From positions 3,658,001 through 3,722,000 of the forward strand of contig NC_014100.1 of the NCBI RefSeq assembly GCF_000092285.1: 64,000 nucleotides of DNA, written 5' to 3'. Position 1 is the stretch's first letter, and each line of letters begins with the position of its first letter. Made by a program: the position numbers and the translations under genes. The DNA comes from Caulobacter segnis ATCC 21756 (lineage in GTDB: Bacteria > Pseudomonadota > Alphaproteobacteria > Caulobacterales > Caulobacteraceae). Under the pieces are notes generated by a model that saw only the letters and a program-made list of their open reading frames with translations, did no database searches and was not told the DNA's origin. Shown here piece after piece: positions 8,020 to 15,895 of this stretch.

Positions 8020-8931
8020 ATGACGGTATTTGTTCTCGGCTCCATCAATCTAGACGCGGTCGCGCGGGTCGATGACCTGCCGCGCCCAGGCGAGACCGTG
8101 GCCGGTCGCTCGCTGGAGCTGTTCCTGGGCGGCAAGGGCGCCAACCAGGCGGTGGCCGCGGCCCGGATGGGCGCACCCACCCGCCTGATGGGCGCGGTCG
8201 GCCAGGACGACAGCGGCGCCAGCCTGAAGACCAAGCTCATGGGCTACGGCGTCCAGGTCAGCGACGTGCTCGAGCTGGCCGACGCGCCCACGGGCCAGGC
8301 TCACGTCTGGGTCAGCGCCAGCGGCGAGAACATGATCGTCGTCACCGCCGGCGCCAACGCCCTGGTGACGCCCCAGCAGGTGGCGGGCGCGACGCTGGAG
8401 GGGCAACGGATCCTGCTCTGCCAACTGGAGACCCCGCCGACCGCGATCGAGGCGCTCTTCCGCGCGGGCGCGGCCAAGGGCGCGTTGCGCATTCTGAACG
8501 CCGCTCCGGCCTTGCCGCAGGGCGCGGCGCTGTTCCCGCTGACCGACATCCTGATCCTGAACCAGACCGAACTGGCGACTTACGCCAAGCTGGACCACGA
8601 GCCGGTGCGCCTGGAGGAAGTCTCCCTCGCCGCGCGCAAGCTGATGAGCCGCCCGGACCAGACCATCATCGTCACCCTCGGCGCGACGGGCGTCGCGGGC
8701 GTCCGACGCGACGAGGCCTTCCTGGTCGAGGGCCGAAAGGTCAAGGCGATCGACACGGTGGGCGCGGGCGACTGCTTCTGCGGCGCGCTGGCCGCGGCCC
8801 TGGCCGCCAACATGGACCTGCGCGACGCGGTCGAGATGGCGAACGCGGCGGCGGCCTTGTCGGTGCAGAAGTCGGGCGCGGCGCCGTCCATGCCGAACCG
8901 GCGCGAGGTCGAGGCTTTTCTGGAGCGCTAG
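8020..8931 (+). CDS. rbsK: ribokinase (PfkB family)
   Basis: A 303-residue PfkB-family sugar kinase that fits ribokinase: ATP plus D-ribose gives ribose 5-phosphate in the cytoplasm. PfkB signature 1 appears as GGKGANQAVAAARMG (about residue 41) and signature 2 as DTVGAGDCFCGALAAAL (about residue 245), whose Asp is the catalytic base. No rbs transport genes accompany it, so another pentose or nucleoside-derived sugar could be the substrate. The ribosome site is weak. Confidence 0.82.
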   Translation: MTVFVLGSINLDAVARVDDLPRPGETVAGRSLELFLGGKGANQAVAAARMGAPTRLMGAVGQDDSGASLKTKLMGYGVQVSDVLELADAPTGQAHVWVSASGENMIVVTAGANALVTPQQVAGATLEGQRILLCQLETPPTAIEALFRAGAAKGALRILNAAPALPQGAALFPLTDILILNQTELATYAKLDHEPVRLEEVSLAARKLMSRPDQTIIVTLGATGVAGVRRDEAFLVEGRKVKAIDTVGAGDCFCGALAAALAANMDLRDAVEMANAAAALSVQKSGAAPSMPNRREVEAFLER

Positions 8932-8945
8932 CCTGAGGCTAGCGC
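8925..8945 (+). terminator. stem-loop over the ribokinase stop codon
   Basis: GCGCTAGCC (8925-8933) pairs perfectly with GGCTAGCGC (8937-8945) around a 3-base loop and contains the stop codon. No T run follows, so it may instead protect the 3' end of the message. Confidence 0.4.
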
Positions 8946-8979
8946 GTCGCCCCGCCGCGGCGATGATCAAGTGCGGCGG

Positions 8980-9468
8980 CTAAGCGGCGCGGATGCCGGA
9001 GCTGCTCTCGGCCTGGGCGCCGACGATCGCGTCGTAGCCGAGGATCATGTCGACGTCCTTGCCGTTGCTGGCCAGCGGCAGGCGCAGCCACAGGATCGAC
9101 ATGTGCGGCGCGCCGCGCCAGGCCAGGCTGTGGACACCGACGCCCGGACGGCGGTCGTCGACCACCTTGTCCAGTTCCTTGCGCCAGTAGTCGGCCGCGG
9201 CGGTGTTGTAGACCTCCGACAGGCTCTTGCCCGTGATCTCCCGACCATAGACGCCGTAAAGACCGGTGCCGGCCAGCCGCAGGCGGTAGTCGCGCGGCTC
9301 GCGCACGACATCGATCAGGCTGACGGTCGGCAGCAGGCGCTTCATGCTGGACGGGTGCAGGTCCACGCGTCCCGGGAGACCAGCCCCCCGGCGGAGGGAC
9401 GCCCAATAGGCGAACATCTCCTGGTGAGCGCGCGCCGCGGTAGCGGATGCGCTCAATTGCGCGGACAT
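8980..9468 (-). CDS. PAS_5 domain protein
   Basis: A 162-residue protein made almost entirely of one PAS_5-type domain (HPSSMKRLLPTVSLIDVV, YRLRLAGTGLYGVYGREITGK, GYDAIVGA). Such single-domain proteins occur in several copies in alphaproteobacteria and lack any visible output domain; their ligands and partners are mostly unknown. Its upstream region is remarkable for five GANTC methylation sites within 105 bases. It is transcribed in the same direction as the downstream-located mucR gene but separated from it by a terminator. Confidence 0.85.
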   Translation of the reverse strand: MSAQLSASATAARAHQEMFAYWASLRRGAGLPGRVDLHPSSMKRLLPTVSLIDVVREPRDYRLRLAGTGLYGVYGREITGKSLSEVYNTAAADYWRKELDKVVDDRRPGVGVHSLAWRGAPHMSILWLRLPLASNGKDVDMILGYDAIVGAQAESSSGIRAA

Positions 9469-9473
9469 CTTCA

Positions 9474-9578
9474 GAGTCCCCTACAAGCCTTTGGAATCAC
9501 TTCGATTCACTATCGCTTAAGGAACGAATCGCGGGCAAGCGAAAAACGGGCTCCGCGACAAGATTTCCTCAAAGAGTC
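9474..9578. promoter_or_regulatory. cluster of five GANTC (CcrM) sites upstream of the PAS_5 gene
   Basis: GAGTC 9474-9478, GAATC 9494-9498, GATTC 9504-9508, GAATC 9526-9530 and GAGTC 9574-9578. GANTC is the CcrM adenine methylation site in Caulobacter and is rare in that genome, so five in 105 bases of promoter DNA suggests methylation/GcrA-controlled transcription. Confidence 0.55.
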
Positions 9579-9587
9579 AACAAACAG

Positions 9588-9623
9588 AAACGCCCGCCTT
9601 CCGGGTCCGGACGACGGGCGTTT
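9588..9623 (-). terminator. terminator of the first mucR gene
   Basis: AAACGCCCG (9588-9596) and CGGGCGTTT (9615-9623) form the stem; on the minus strand it is followed by a T-rich tract (TTTCTGTTTGTT). It lies 47 bases after the mucR stop. Confidence 0.75.
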
Positions 9624-9669
9624 CGATGCTGCAAACCCGGCTCACGGCCAAGCTTTTGTTCGGACTCGA

Positions 9670-10089
9670 CTATTTGCCCTTGCGCGCCGGCTTGCGGCCG
9701 CCTTGGCCCAGGCCCATCTGCTTGGCCAGGTTCGAACGCGCCTCGGCGTAGTTCGGGGCGACCATCGGGTAATCCTTGGGCAGACCCCACTTGGCCCGAT
9801 AGTCTTCGGGGGTCATGTCGTACTTGGTGCGCAGGTGGCGCTTCAGCGACTTGAACTTGCGACCGTCTTCCAGACAGATCAGATAGTCCGGCGTGATCGA
9901 GCGCTTGATCGGAACCGCGGGCTCCTTGGGGGGCGCGGGCGGTTCGGCGGCCGGCGAGCCCACGGTGGCCAGAGCTTGGTGCACTTGCTTGATCAGAGCA
10001 GGCAAGTCAGCGGTCGCGACCACGTTGTTGCCGACATAGGCGGAGACAATACCCGCCGTCATCTCAATCAGATCGGATTGATCTTCCAT
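9670..10089 (-). CDS. mucR: MucR/Ros-family transcriptional regulator, paralog A
   Basis: A 139-residue MucR-type regulator: N-terminal oligomerisation region (residues 1-45), variable proline-rich linker, and the DNA-binding domain with CLEDGRKFKSLKRHLRTKYD, WGLPKDYPMVAP and a basic QGGRKPARKGK tail. In Caulobacter, MucR1 and MucR2 act as silencers in the CtrA-SciP cell-cycle circuit. The Ros zinc set appears degenerate: Cys, then Asp instead of the second Cys, one His, then Lys instead of the second His. The ATG at 10089 follows GAGG and aligns with the start of the second paralog; a longer upstream reading frame lacks family similarity. Confidence 0.93.
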   Translation of the reverse strand: MEDQSDLIEMTAGIVSAYVGNNVVATADLPALIKQVHQALATVGSPAAEPPAPPKEPAVPIKRSITPDYLICLEDGRKFKSLKRHLRTKYDMTPEDYRAKWGLPKDYPMVAPNYAEARSNLAKQMGLGQGGRKPARKGK

Positions 10090-10316
10090 ATGGCCTCGCC
10101 CGTCGACAATCTTTTTGCTGATACGGACTGATTCACACACCAGTCGAGGCGTGCATACAAAGATTGGCTGCTCCGGGCAATACGGGCAACTCAAGATAAC
10201 AGTTGTAAAAAGCCAGTGTTCAAAATCGCAGCTTGACCCATAAAAGGATGTGCAAGGGTGGCTGAGTTCCTAAACGCTATAAACCGGCGGCATCGGAAAC
10301 CAATGATATCCGGCCG

Positions 10317-11537
10317 TTAACGCCCGAAATCGCGAGACAGCGCTAACAACGCGGGCCGATGAGGCTTCGAGTATTCGTCTATCGCGCTTTCATCGTCTTG
10401 TCGGAGGGCTTTTAACAACGCTGGCGAGAGACCAGAGGTCATCGACCAGTTCCAGTAGCGCAGCACCGTCTGGGCGCGATCCACCGACAGCGCGTCGTAT
10501 ACGATCAGCGCTCGCTCCAAGGCGTGATCGGTCGCGCCGCTGCGATCAACGTCTTGCCGCCGCAGGCCCCGCCACAGGGCGCGCAACGCCGTCCTCGGCA
10601 GACCGGCGGCCTTGCACAGCATGGCGAGCGGCTCCCCGCCCGGGTCGGTGAAGATCTTGGCCCCCGTGACGGGTTTCAGCCCCGCCAGGTAGGAGATCTC
10701 CTCGCCGATCTCCGGCGTCAGCTCCGCCTCGGCCGCGGCGACCGCGGCCTCCAGGCTACCGAACGGGCTCTTGCGCGCGGCCTCAGGGTTGCGCTGGCGG
10801 CGGCCGATGAAGTCGAGCGCCTTGCCCGACAGGGCGTCGTCCGGCCCGGGCGCCGCGGCGTCGAGCAGGTCTTCGACCGCTTCCTCCAGAATGTCCCGGG
10901 CGATGGCGAAACGCTGCAGGATGCTGAGGCGCGTCTCGGCGTCGGCCCACCAGAAGAGGACATAGGCGTGGCTGGGCCGCAGCTCCGCCCGCCGCAGCAA
11001 TAGCGGGGCCAGATGCGGCGCGTCGCGGCTGGTCGCGACCAGGTGCTCGACGCCATGGTGGCTGAGCCGCGCCAGGTCGTTGCGCAGCAACGCTTCGGCC
11101 ACGGGCTCCTCGTCCATGTCGATCAGGGCGTCCGTGACGATCTCACTGACGCCGCGTCGCAGGGCGATCAGGCGGCGATGCTCCGGACCGGCCTGGTAGA
11201 GACAGGCGATCAGGTCGGCGTCGCTGAGTTGCGCGGCCTCCTCAAGCAGCGGTCGCGCCACCGACAGCGTGTCCCGCAGCAGCACGCGCGCCAAAGGCCC
11301 GGGCGGATCGCCCATCAGCGCCAGGCGCTGGGCCACGCGCTCACGCTCGACCAGGCTGGCGTCGCGCAGCAGCTCCACCAAAAGGTCGCTGGTCATGGCC
11401 CGCTCGAAGGCGTTGATCCGGCTGGCGGGCAGGCAGACCACGTCGGCGAGGCGCTTGAGCAAAGTCGCGCGGGCGCGCAACGCGGACGCCTCTGTCCGCG
11501 ACTCTTCCGGCAGCGGAATCGGCGCCCGTTCGCTCAT
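10317..11537 (-). CDS. DUF2336 domain-containing protein
   Basis: A 406-residue, probably cytoplasmic, alpha-helical protein of the alphaproteobacterial DUF2336 family. The conserved region spans roughly residues 25-330, with repeated helical hairpins resembling HEAT repeats (for example FERAMTSDLLVELLRDA and ALLRNDLARLSHHGVEHLV). There is no signal peptide or membrane segment. Function unknown; HEAT-like folds suggest a protein-interaction role. It lies directly upstream of mucR on the same strand, with a 227-base AT-rich gap, so separate transcription is more likely. Confidence 0.75.
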   Translation of the reverse strand: MSERAPIPLPEESRTEASALRARATLLKRLADVVCLPASRINAFERAMTSDLLVELLRDASLVERERVAQRLALMGDPPGPLARVLLRDTLSVARPLLEEAAQLSDADLIACLYQAGPEHRRLIALRRGVSEIVTDALIDMDEEPVAEALLRNDLARLSHHGVEHLVATSRDAPHLAPLLLRRAELRPSHAYVLFWWADAETRLSILQRFAIARDILEEAVEDLLDAAAPGPDDALSGKALDFIGRRQRNPEAARKSPFGSLEAAVAAAEAELTPEIGEEISYLAGLKPVTGAKIFTDPGGEPLAMLCKAAGLPRTALRALWRGLRRQDVDRSGATDHALERALIVYDALSVDRAQTVLRYWNWSMTSGLSPALLKALRQDDESAIDEYSKPHRPALLALSRDFGR

Positions 11538-11595
11538 CGGCCCAAGCAGACCATTTCAGGCTTAACGCGCGATGAGCGGCCGCGCGCCCTGGGGC

Positions 11596-12480
11596 CTAGC
11601 GGAACTCCGGGTCGACCCACTCGGGCCAGATGTCGGGCAGGTCCGCCGAGACCTTGTTCGGATAGACCGGCGCGCGCTTCTCGAGGAACGAGGTCACGCC
11701 CTCCTTGGCGTCGCCCGAGGCCCCGCGCGACTGGATCGCCCGGCTGTCGGCCTTGTGCGCTTCCATGGGGTGCGAGGCCCCGGCCATCCGCCAGAGCAAC
11801 TGACGGGTGATGGCCACCGAGACCGGGGCGGTGTTGTCGACGATCTCGCGGGCCAGAGCGCGAGCGGCGGGCAGCAACTCGTCGGGCGCGTGCAGCGAAC
11901 GGACGAGGCCCCGCTCAAGGGCCTCCTGGGCCAGGAAGACGCGGCCGGTGTAGCACCACTCCAGCGCTGTCTGCAGGCCGACCAGGCGTGGCAGGAACCA
12001 CGAGGAAGCCGCTTCCGGATTGATCCCCCGGCGCGCGAAGACGAAGCCGAACTTGGCTTCGGTCGAGGCCATGCGGATATCCATCGGCAGCTGCATGGTG
12101 ACGCCCACCCCCACCGCCGCGCCGTTGATCGCGCCGATGATGGGCTTGAGACTGTCGTACATGCGCAGGGTCACCCGTCCGCCGCCGTCGCGGTAGACGT
12201 CGCCGACCTTGCCCTCTTCACGCTCCACCGCCTGAGGCGAGCTGCGGTCGAAGGTGGCGCCGCCGCCGCCGAGGTCCGCGCCCGCGCAGAAGGCCCGGCC
12301 CGCGCCGGTCACGATCACGGCCTTGACCGCGTCGTCGGCGTCGGTGACGTCGAACACCTCGATCAGGTCCTTCATCATCCGCGCGGTGAAGGCGTTCATC
12401 CGGTCAGGACGGTTCAGGGTGATCGTCGCGATCCCATCCTCGACGTCGTACAGCAGGGTCTCGAAAGTCGGCTTCGACAT
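11596..12480 (-). CDS. enoyl-CoA hydratase/isomerase family protein
   Basis: A 294-residue crotonase-fold enzyme. The oxyanion-hole regions GRAFCAGADLGGGG (about residue 60) and AINGAAVGVGVTMQLPMDIRMAS (about 118, split by the family loop) are visible. The usual reaction is hydration of 2-enoyl-CoA, but members also isomerise or hydrolyse CoA esters, and substrate range cannot be read here. A GGGAGG ribosome site precedes the ATG. It lies downstream of the P450 gene on the same strand, which suggests a role in breaking down the oxidised product after CoA activation. Confidence 0.86.
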   Translation of the reverse strand: MSKPTFETLLYDVEDGIATITLNRPDRMNAFTARMMKDLIEVFDVTDADDAVKAVIVTGAGRAFCAGADLGGGGATFDRSSPQAVEREEGKVGDVYRDGGGRVTLRMYDSLKPIIGAINGAAVGVGVTMQLPMDIRMASTEAKFGFVFARRGINPEAASSWFLPRLVGLQTALEWCYTGRVFLAQEALERGLVRSLHAPDELLPAARALAREIVDNTAPVSVAITRQLLWRMAGASHPMEAHKADSRAIQSRGASGDAKEGVTSFLEKRAPVYPNKVSADLPDIWPEWVDPEFR

Positions 12481-12667
12481 GGCGCTGGCCTCCCGGCGGT
12501 TTCTTTTTCAAACGATCGTATGACCCAGCTACGGGCGAGCACAAGGTTTTCGTCCGAACGCGTCCCTACGCGATATGGGTCGAGTGCGGCGGCTGGTCGC
12601 AACGCCAATCGGCCCAAGCTTAGCCATGCTCGCCTGGTCTGGTTCCCCCCAATCAGGCGGTCTCCAA

Positions 12668-12702
12668 GCGTCGGCGGCGAAGCCCCCCTTCGTCGCCGAC
12701 GC
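12668..12702 (-). terminator. strong hairpin after the P450 gene
   Basis: GCGTCGGCGGCGAA (12668-12681) pairs with TTCGTCGCCGACGC (12689-12702), a 14-bp stem with one wobble pair, 14 bases after the P450 stop. There is no T run. It may end or stabilise the P450 message and lower expression of the downstream hydratase. Confidence 0.5.
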
Positions 12703-12715
12703 CCCTTCTCCTCTG

Positions 12716-14050
12716 TCAGCCCCGCTTCACGCCCAGCTTGCTGATCGCGTGCACGAAGTTGTTCGGGGCGATCTCGATGTCCCCGGTCCAGTTCAAATCT
12801 GGGAACCGCGCCAGGATCTGGCGGTAGGCCTCCTCCAGCTGGATCTGCGCCACGCGCTTGCCGACGCAGGTGTGCGGGCCGTAGCCGAAGGCGATGTGCT
12901 TGCCGGCGTTGGCGCGGGTGACGTCCAACTGGTCGGGGTTCTCGAACATCGCCGGATCGCGGTTGGCCGCGCCGTAGTACATGATGACCTTCTCGCCCTC
13001 GCGGATCCGTTGACCGTTGACCTCGACATCGCGGGTCGCGGTGCGGCGCATGTAGATCACGGGGCTGACCATGCGGATGAACTCGTCGACCGCGCCGGGC
13101 AGCAGCGAGGGATCGGCGATCAGCTGCTGCTTCTGCTCGGGGAACTCGGTCAGCAGCTTCATCGCGCCGGACAGGGTGTTGCGCGTGGTGTCGTTGCCGG
13201 CGAAGACGATCAGCAGCCACGAGCCGTCCAGATATTCGTCCGACAGAACCTCGCCATCGACCTGGGCCCGCGCGATGGCGGTCATCAGGTCTTCCTTCGG
13301 ATCCTGCCGCCGCTTGTGCAGCATGGTCCGGCCGTACTCGAACATCTCCTCGACGTTGTTGTTGAAGTCCATGACGAACTGCATGAGCTCCAGCGTCGGC
13401 TGCAGCGGCGCGTTGGCCTGCTGGACCGCCAGGTCCTGGGCGCGCTCCAGGTAGTGCATCCAGGTCAGGAACTTGGGGCGGTCCTCGGGCGGCACGCCCA
13501 GGATCTCGCACAGCGTGAACAGCGGCAGCACCGACGAGAAGTGCTCGACCATGTCGATCGCCGCGCCGCCCGCCAGCTTGGGCTCCATCTCGTCCAGCAG
13601 CCGCGTGACCTCGCCCTTCACCCGCTCGGTCAGGCCCCGCAGATAGGCCGGCGTGAAGTAGGGCATGTGCTCGCGGCGCAGCTGCAGGTGATGCGGCGCG
13701 TCCATGTTGATCATGGTGTCCATCGAAGCGCGGAACAGCAGCGCGTGGCGTTTTTCCGGCGCGCCCATCGACATCAGGATACCACCGCGCTGGGACGAGA
13801 AGGCCTCGGGATCGCCGTTGACCCGGTGCACGTCCTCGTAGCGCGTGAGGGCCCAGAAGCCCGGCCCGTCGAACGGCTCCCGGTGCCACATGACCGGGGC
13901 CTCACGCCTCATCCGGGCGAAGTCGGCCCAGGGCTGGCCCTTGGTGAAGCGGAAGATGTCGGCTAGGTCGACGCCCTCTAGCGTCGGGTAGGTCGGGGGC
14001 GTCCCGGGTCCGGCCACGCCATCCACCACCGTCTGGCTGATCAGGTCCAT
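12716..14050 (-). CDS. cytochrome P450 monooxygenase
   Basis: A 444-residue soluble bacterial P450. Key motifs are the I-helix FAGNDTTRNTLSGAM (about residue 287, oxygen activation), the K-helix EFIR (ExxR, about 323) and the heme loop AFGYGPHTCVGKRVAQ with the thiolate Cys near residue 393. Motif wording (MRRTATRDVEVNGQRI, ANRDPAMFENPDQLDVTR) resembles the CYP153/CYP125-type group that hydroxylates alkyl or steroid side-chain ends, but family assignment needs alignment. The ATG at 14050 follows GGGAGA; the longer in-frame extension upstream is not typical of P450. No ferredoxin or reductase gene is adjacent, so redox partners must come from elsewhere. It is divergent from the GMC oxidoreductase. 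Confidence 0.93.
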   Translation of the reverse strand: MDLISQTVVDGVAGPGTPPTYPTLEGVDLADIFRFTKGQPWADFARMRREAPVMWHREPFDGPGFWALTRYEDVHRVNGDPEAFSSQRGGILMSMGAPEKRHALLFRASMDTMINMDAPHHLQLRREHMPYFTPAYLRGLTERVKGEVTRLLDEMEPKLAGGAAIDMVEHFSSVLPLFTLCEILGVPPEDRPKFLTWMHYLERAQDLAVQQANAPLQPTLELMQFVMDFNNNVEEMFEYGRTMLHKRRQDPKEDLMTAIARAQVDGEVLSDEYLDGSWLLIVFAGNDTTRNTLSGAMKLLTEFPEQKQQLIADPSLLPGAVDEFIRMVSPVIYMRRTATRDVEVNGQRIREGEKVIMYYGAANRDPAMFENPDQLDVTRANAGKHIAFGYGPHTCVGKRVAQIQLEEAYRQILARFPDLNWTGDIEIAPNNFVHAISKLGVKRG

Positions 14051-14175
14051 CACGCGTCTCCCTGGAACATTGTTATGCGCCGACGATAGCGCGGAAAGGC
14101 GACACGGGAACGGCGCCGCGACGGCAACTTGCGCGATCAGCGAACCTGGGCGCATCCTCCCAACTGAACACTGAT

Positions 14176-14194
14176 CACGCGGGTCACACGCGGG
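14176..14194. promoter_or_regulatory. direct repeat in the P450/GMC divergent promoter region
   Basis: CACGCGGG occurs at 14176-14183 and again at 14187-14194, 11 bases apart (about one helical turn), 21 bases upstream of the GMC start. Such spacing suits a regulator bound as a tandem dimer. No regulator gene is adjacent, so this is only a candidate. Confidence 0.3.
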
Positions 14195-14214
14195 GGAGTG
14201 AAGGGAGAGAGACG

Positions 14215-15882
14215 ATGACCGGGATCATCGAGGCCGACTACGTGATCGTGGGCGCGGGATCGGCGGGCTGCGTGCTGGCCGCCCGTCTGTCCGAGGGCGG
14301 CAAGTTCAAGGTCGTGCTGCTGGAGGCCGGCGGCGACGACCGCCCGACCAAGAACCTCTCGCAGTTCGCCTCGAACCTGATGATCCACATCCCGGTCGGC
14401 TACTCGTCGACGCTGAAGGATCCCAAGGTCAACTGGCTTTACACCACCGAACCCGACCCCGGCACTGGCGGCCGCAGCCACGTCTGGCCGCGCGGCAAGG
14501 TGCTGGGCGGCTCGTCCTCGATCAACGGCCTGCTCTACATCCGCGGCCAGCACGCCGACTACGACGGCTGGCGGCAGTTGGGCTGCGCGGGCTGGGGTTG
14601 GGACGATGTCGCGCCGTACTTCCGCCGGGCCGAGCACCAGGAGCGCGGGGCCTGCGACTGGCACGCCACCGGCGGGCCGCTGAACGTCTCGGACGTGACG
14701 ACCAAGCATCCGGTGTCGGACGCCGTCATCAAGGCCTGCGAACAGGCCGGCATCCCGCGCAACGACGACGTCAACGCCGGCAGCCAGGAAGGCGCGACCT
14801 ACTACCAGCTGACGGTCAAGAACGGCCAGCGCTGCTCGGCGGCGGTGGCCTATCTGCACCCGGCGATGAACCGGCCAAACCTCCAGGTCGAGACCAACGC
14901 CCTGGCCGGCCGCATCCTGTTCGAGGGCAAGCGGGCGGTCGGCGTCGAGTTCCGCCAGAACGGTCAGAAGCGCGTCGCCATGGCCAAGGCCGAAGTGATC
15001 CTGGCCGGCGGCGCGATCAACTCGCCCCAGCTGCTGCAGCTGTCGGGCGTCGGGCCCGGCGAGCTGCTGAACCGTCACGGGATCGAGGTCGTCGCCGACC
15101 TGCCCGGCGTCGGGGAGAACCTGCAGGACCACTACGTGATGAGCGTGCGCTACCGTCTCAAGGCGGGCGTGGTCTCGGTCAACGAGCAGAGCAAGGGCGG
15201 CCGCCTGGCGGGCGAGGCGCTGAAGTATCTCTTCCAGCGCAAGGGCCTGCTGACCCTGTCGGCCGCCCACATCGCCGCCTTCTGCAAGTCGCGTCCCGAC
15301 CTCTCGGGACCGGACATCCAGTTCCACATCCTGCCGGCGACCATGGACCTCGATAAGCTGGTCAACGAGCAGAAGATGGAGCTGGAGGCCGCGCCGGGCC
15401 TGACCATCGCGCCCTGTCAGCTGCGTCCGGAAAGCCGCGGCCACATCCGCATCAAGTCGCCCGACCCCAGCGTCTATCCCGCCATCTTCGCCAACTACCT
15501 GGCCGATCCGCTGGACCAGGAGGTCGCGGTCGCGGGCCTGAAGTGGGCGCGCAAGATCGGCGAGGCGCCGGCGCTTTCGCCTTTTGTCGACCACGAGATG
15601 GACCCCGGCGCGGCCGTCGCCAGCGACGTCCAGTTGCTGGAGTACGCGCGGCTGGCGGGCTCGACCATCTACCACCCGGTCGGCACCTGCCAGATGGGCC
15701 ACGGACCGATGGCGGTCGTCGACGATCAGCTGCGCGTGCGAGGCCTGGAAGGCCTGCGCGTGGTCGACGCCTCGGTCATGCCGCGCCTGGTTTCCGGCAA
15801 CACCAACGCCCCCACCATCATGATCGCGGAGAAGGCCTCGGACATGATCCTGGGTCGCGCCGCCCTTTCCGCCGCCGCCTGA
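14215..15882 (+). CDS. GMC family FAD-dependent oxidoreductase (alcohol dehydrogenase type)
   Basis: A 555-residue glucose-methanol-choline oxidoreductase. The N-terminal FAD fold shows VIVGAGSAGCVLAARLSE (residue about 7) and the two GMC signatures are present (GKVLGGSSSINGLLYIRG, and GGAINSPQLLQLSGVG near 265). The catalytic His is in YHPVGTCQMGHG (about 486) and the partner Asn in NTNAPT (about 530). Relatives oxidise primary alcohols (AlkJ-like) or choline. Divergent from the P450 and 13 bases upstream of an acyl-CoA synthetase, it most likely oxidises the alcohol made by the P450. A GGGAGAGAGA ribosome site precedes the ATG. Confidence 0.9.
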   Translation: MTGIIEADYVIVGAGSAGCVLAARLSEGGKFKVVLLEAGGDDRPTKNLSQFASNLMIHIPVGYSSTLKDPKVNWLYTTEPDPGTGGRSHVWPRGKVLGGSSSINGLLYIRGQHADYDGWRQLGCAGWGWDDVAPYFRRAEHQERGACDWHATGGPLNVSDVTTKHPVSDAVIKACEQAGIPRNDDVNAGSQEGATYYQLTVKNGQRCSAAVAYLHPAMNRPNLQVETNALAGRILFEGKRAVGVEFRQNGQKRVAMAKAEVILAGGAINSPQLLQLSGVGPGELLNRHGIEVVADLPGVGENLQDHYVMSVRYRLKAGVVSVNEQSKGGRLAGEALKYLFQRKGLLTLSAAHIAAFCKSRPDLSGPDIQFHILPATMDLDKLVNEQKMELEAAPGLTIAPCQLRPESRGHIRIKSPDPSVYPAIFANYLADPLDQEVAVAGLKWARKIGEAPALSPFVDHEMDPGAAVASDVQLLEYARLAGSTIYHPVGTCQMGHGPMAVVDDQLRVRGLEGLRVVDASVMPRLVSGNTNAPTIMIAEKASDMILGRAALSAAA

Positions 15883-15895
15883 TCGGGAGACGACG

